Shown one piece after another: positions 14,978-16,795 of a stretch of DNA of 16,795 bases. The stretch comes from JAVVPL01 sp036655775 (GTDB lineage: Bacteria > Bacteroidota > Bacteroidia > Bacteroidales > P3): positions 1-16,795 of the forward strand of contig JAVVPL010000038.1 of assembly GCA_036655775.1 (NCBI GenBank), in the 5' to 3' direction. The position numbers and the translations under genes are program-made. Below the pieces are notes generated by a model. It did no database searches and had not been told where the DNA came from. It saw only the letters and a program-made list of their open reading frames with translations. The stretch's first letter is position 1; each line of letters begins with the position of its first letter.

Positions 14978-15892
14978 TTATTTTACACCCATAATTACCG
15001 AAATCAAAGCTTGACGTACATATACGCCATTCAATGCTTGTTGAAAATAATACGCATAAGGCGTATCATCTACATCGGTTGCAATTTCATTTACCCTAGG
15101 TAGTGGATGCAATATTTTCATCGTGTCTTTACACCCTTTAAGCATTGATTTTGTCAAAATATAGGCATTTTTCACTTTTTCATACTCCATAGGATCGGCA
15201 AAACGTTCTCTTTGCACACGTGTCATGTAAATAATATCCACTTGAGGAATTACTTCCGCCAAATCGGTATATTGATAATATTTTAAATTTCTATCTTTTA
15301 CATGTTGTTTCACATAACTAGGTAATTTTAATAATTCAGGAGAAACAAAATGAAAAGTGCAATTAAAATTACATAAAGCGATAGTCAAAGAATGTACCGT
15401 CCGACCATATTTTAAATCGCCCACAAAAGCGATATGTAAATTATCCAAATGTCCTTGTGTTTTGCGAATTGAATACATATCCAATAAACATTGGGTAGGA
15501 TGTTGATTGGCTCCATCTCCCGCATTAATTACAGGCACCTTAGCTACCTCTGAGGCATAACGAGCACTTCCTTCTTTAGGGTGTCGCATAATAATCAAAT
15601 CGGAATAATTACTTACAGTGAGTATAGTATCCTTCAAGGTTTCTCCTTTTTGAACACTTGAATTAGAGGCATCCGAAAAACCAATTACTCTAGCTCCTAA
15701 TTGGTTTGCGGCACTTTCAAAACTTAAACGGGTACGAGTGGATGGTTCAAAAAATAAAGTAGCAACTACTTTATCTGTTAAAATAGGTTGATGAGGTTGC
15801 TTTTCAAATTCCTCTGCTACATCAAGGATACGCAAATGTTCCTCTTTTGTAAAATCGTTAATGGATACTAAACTTTTATTTTTCATTGTCAT
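14978..15892 (-). CDS. pyrB: Aspartate carbamoyltransferase catalytic subunit
   Basis: PyrB makes N-carbamoyl-aspartate from carbamoyl phosphate and aspartate, the committed step of pyrimidine synthesis. The 304-residue protein has the carbamoyl phosphate motif FFEPSTRTRLSFE (47-59, STRTR at 51-55), Lys82 in SSVQKGETLKD, the HPTQ motif (131-134) and the aspartate-site HPLPR block near the C-terminus. The ATG at 15892 is used; an ATG two codons later is equally possible. It is the first gene of pyrBI. The 150-nt leader upstream holds a small ORF overlapping a terminator-like hairpin, so expression is probably controlled by attenuation. Confidence 0.97.
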   Translation of the reverse strand: MTMKNKSLVSINDFTKEEHLRILDVAEEFEKQPHQPILTDKVVATLFFEPSTRTRLSFESAANQLGARVIGFSDASNSSVQKGETLKDTILTVSNYSDLIIMRHPKEGSARYASEVAKVPVINAGDGANQHPTQCLLDMYSIRKTQGHLDNLHIAFVGDLKYGRTVHSLTIALCNFNCTFHFVSPELLKLPSYVKQHVKDRNLKYYQYTDLAEVIPQVDIIYMTRVQRERFADPMEYEKVKNAYILTKSMLKGCKDTMKILHPLPRVNEIATDVDDTPYAYYFQQALNGVYVRQALISVIMGVK

Positions 15893-15927
15893 AATATTTG
15901 GATGTGATAATTTAATGCGTAATTAAT

Positions 15928-15961
15928 AAAAAAGCGACCCCTTTAAAAGAAGTCGCTTTTT
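15928..15961 (-). terminator. Predicted transcription attenuator hairpin of pyrBI
   Basis: On the minus strand AAAAAGCGAC (15961-15952) pairs with GTCGCTTTTT (15938-15929). Two U-G pairs and one C-G pair can extend the stem inward to a 7-nt loop. The distal arm ends in six Ts, as in intrinsic terminators. It stands 35 nt before the pyrB ATG and downstream of the pyrBI promoter, so termination here would silence the operon. The stop codon of the leader ORF (15943-15945) lies in the loop. The hairpin is nearly symmetric, so plus-strand termination is also conceivable, but no gene reads into it from that side. Confidence 0.75.
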
Positions 15962-16035
15962 ATAAATAAATGATAAATACTAGGAGTTTGTCCCTTTATC
16001 TTGAATATGTCTTGTTGTGTTATTTGATGTTTCAT
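15943..16035 (-). CDS. Predicted 30-residue leader peptide of the pyrBI attenuator
   Basis: An ATG at 16035-16033 opens a 30-codon frame beginning MKHQITQQDIFK and ending IKSDFF, with TAA at 15945-15943. Its last codons form the 5' arm of the attenuator hairpin, and its stop sits in the loop. A translating ribosome that reaches the stop would therefore cover the arm and block termination. The codons from about 19 to 26 are U-rich (AGT ATT TAT CAT TTA TTT ATA), where low UTP would slow RNA polymerase. No resemblance to the enteric PyrL sequence is claimed. The start is only about 10 nt after the -7 box, so the transcript would be nearly leaderless. I infer translation from position and geometry alone; there is no protein family to support it. 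Confidence 0.6.
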   Translation of the reverse strand: MKHQITQQDIFKIKGQTPSIYHLFIKSDFF

Positions 16036-16044
16036 TTCAAAGAA

Positions 16045-16075
16045 CAAAAGTACGTCGCTTATTTTTAAAATCAAA
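16045..16075 (-). promoter_or_regulatory. pyrBI promoter
   Basis: On the minus strand TTTG (16075-16072), 19 nt, then TACTTTTG (16052-16045) is an excellent match to the Bacteroidota consensus. Transcription would begin near 16040, about 150 nt before pyrB and just before the leader-peptide ATG. Confidence 0.75.
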
Positions 16076-16120
16076 ACTATTCTTCATTATTTTATTAACA
16101 AATTTTAAACCTTCTACCTA

Positions 16121-16151
16121 TTGTAAGATTCAAAGAATATTTGTACATTTG
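16121..16151 (+). promoter_or_regulatory. Carbamate kinase promoter
   Basis: TTG (16121-16123), 20 nt, then TACATTTG (16144-16151) matches the Bacteroidota consensus. It diverges from the pyrBI promoter with 45 bp between the two -33 boxes. The following leader of about 60-100 nt is very AT-rich and shows no clear hairpin. Confidence 0.65.
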
Positions 16152-16251
16152 CGCCTTATTTACAAACCTTATATATAATATATTTATATTTAATATAATT
16201 AAAATCCAGCGTAATTCTATGTCAATACACAATTATCAAACCAATACAAAA

Positions 16252-16795
16252 ATGAGAAAATTAGCCGTTATCGCATTGGGAGGAAATGCACTCCTGCGTA
16301 GTGGACAAACTGGGAGCTATCAAGAACAAATTCAAAATGTGACCGATACCTGTGAAGCCTTAATTCCTTTGATTCAACAAAATTACAATATTGTAATTGG
16401 ACATGGAAATGGACCTCAAGTGGGAAATGTACTTTTACAACATGAGGCTGGTTGCAAAACATTTGGAGTTCTAGGCATGCCTCTCGATTTTTGCGTTGCC
16501 GAAACCCAAGGATCCATTGGGTATCTTATCGAAATGGGCTTTTATAATGCTTTTCTCAAACACAAAATCGAACGTCAAGTAATTACTGTTCTTACCCAAG
16601 TATTAGTAAGCAAAGACGATCCTGCTTTTCTAAAACCCACCAAACCCATAGGCCCTTACTATACCAAAGAAAATGCAGCTAAATATGCTGCCGATTCAGG
16701 CTGTCTCTTCAAAGAAGACCCCAAAGGGAATGGCTGGCGCAAAGTCGTTGCCTCCCCTGTGCCTATCCAAATTAATCATATCGAAGACGTAGAAC
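16252..16795 (+). CDS. arcC: Carbamate kinase, N-terminal part (cut by window edge)
   Basis: Carbamate kinase interconverts carbamoyl phosphate plus ADP with carbamate plus ATP. It usually yields ATP at the end of arginine deiminase or related catabolic routes. The visible 181 codons, out of roughly 310 expected, start RKLAVIALGGNALL (2-15). They contain the GHGNGPQVGNVLLQHE motif (50-65), VAETQGSIGYL (82-92), KPTKPIGPYYTKE (128-140) and GWRKVVASPVP (161-171), all typical. An in-frame ATG at 16219 would add 11 residues; the family start favours 16252. The gene is divergent from pyrBI, which uses the same carbamoyl phosphate pool. Catabolic partners such as arginine deiminase or ornithine carbamoyltransferase would have to lie beyond the window. 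Confidence 0.93.
   Translation, partial: MRKLAVIALGGNALLRSGQTGSYQEQIQNVTDTCEALIPLIQQNYNIVIGHGNGPQVGNVLLQHEAGCKTFGVLGMPLDFCVAETQGSIGYLIEMGFYNAFLKHKIERQVITVLTQVLVSKDDPAFLKPTKPIGPYYTKENAAKYAADSGCLFKEDPKGNGWRKVVASPVPIQINHIEDVE

Noticed and set aside
15893..16040. PyrR-type RNA attenuator or pyrimidine riboswitch upstream of pyrB
   Set aside because: I could not find a PyrR-binding-like conserved loop or an anti-antiterminator arrangement; the leader ORF and single hairpin explain the segment better.
1..16795. CRISPR arrays, transposases, prophage genes, tRNA or rRNA genes
   Set aside because: None of these was recognised on either strand; all long coding regions are housekeeping or membrane genes.

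Overview
The window is AT-rich bacterial chromosome, almost certainly from a member of the Bacteroidota. The evidence is the gene content (a DUF3078 outer-membrane protein, the acpP-fabF-rnc cluster, pyrBI, an Rnf operon in the order B-C-D-G-E-A), the near absence of Shine-Dalgarno sequences, and repeated promoter elements of the Bacteroidota type: a TAnnTTTG -7 box, in the best cases with a TTTG/TTG -33 box 19-20 nt upstream. A complete Rnf complex suggests an anaerobic or facultative lifestyle. There are no rRNA or tRNA genes, insertion sequences or CRISPR arrays. This looks like core chromosome rather than a mobile region.

Layout. 1-474 (minus): the N-terminal half or less of an AspT/YidE/YbjL-type transporter, cut by the window edge. 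641-3026 (plus): uvrC overlapped by a 4'-phosphopantetheinyl transferase gene. 3124-5047 (minus): tpx, dapD and an exported thioredoxin, closely spaced in that transcriptional order. dapD is broken by a 10-N scaffold gap flanked by an implausible C-rich stretch. 5173-10260 (minus): rnfBCDGEA, with purN (10297-10869) just upstream. 10984-11895 (plus): DUF3078 barrel protein. 12164-14399 (plus): acpP, fabF, rnc, ending at a perfect 16-bp hairpin terminator. 14491-15892 (minus): pyrB then pyrI. 16252-end (plus): carbamate kinase, partial.

Links between genes. The phosphopantetheinyl transferase can activate the acyl carrier protein used by FabF. Rnf couples ferredoxin and NAD(H) redox to ion pumping across the inner membrane. 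PyrBI and carbamate kinase are divergent and share carbamoyl phosphate.

The most interesting signal is in the pyrBI leader (15893-16075). A consensus promoter is followed within about 10 nt by a 30-codon ORF with a U-rich second half. Its stop codon lies in the loop of a rho-independent-type hairpin (15928-15961), 35 nt before pyrB. This is the architecture of the UTP-sensed pyrBI attenuator of enteric bacteria, here in a Bacteroidota-like genome and with an unrelated leader peptide. It is a prediction from sequence only.
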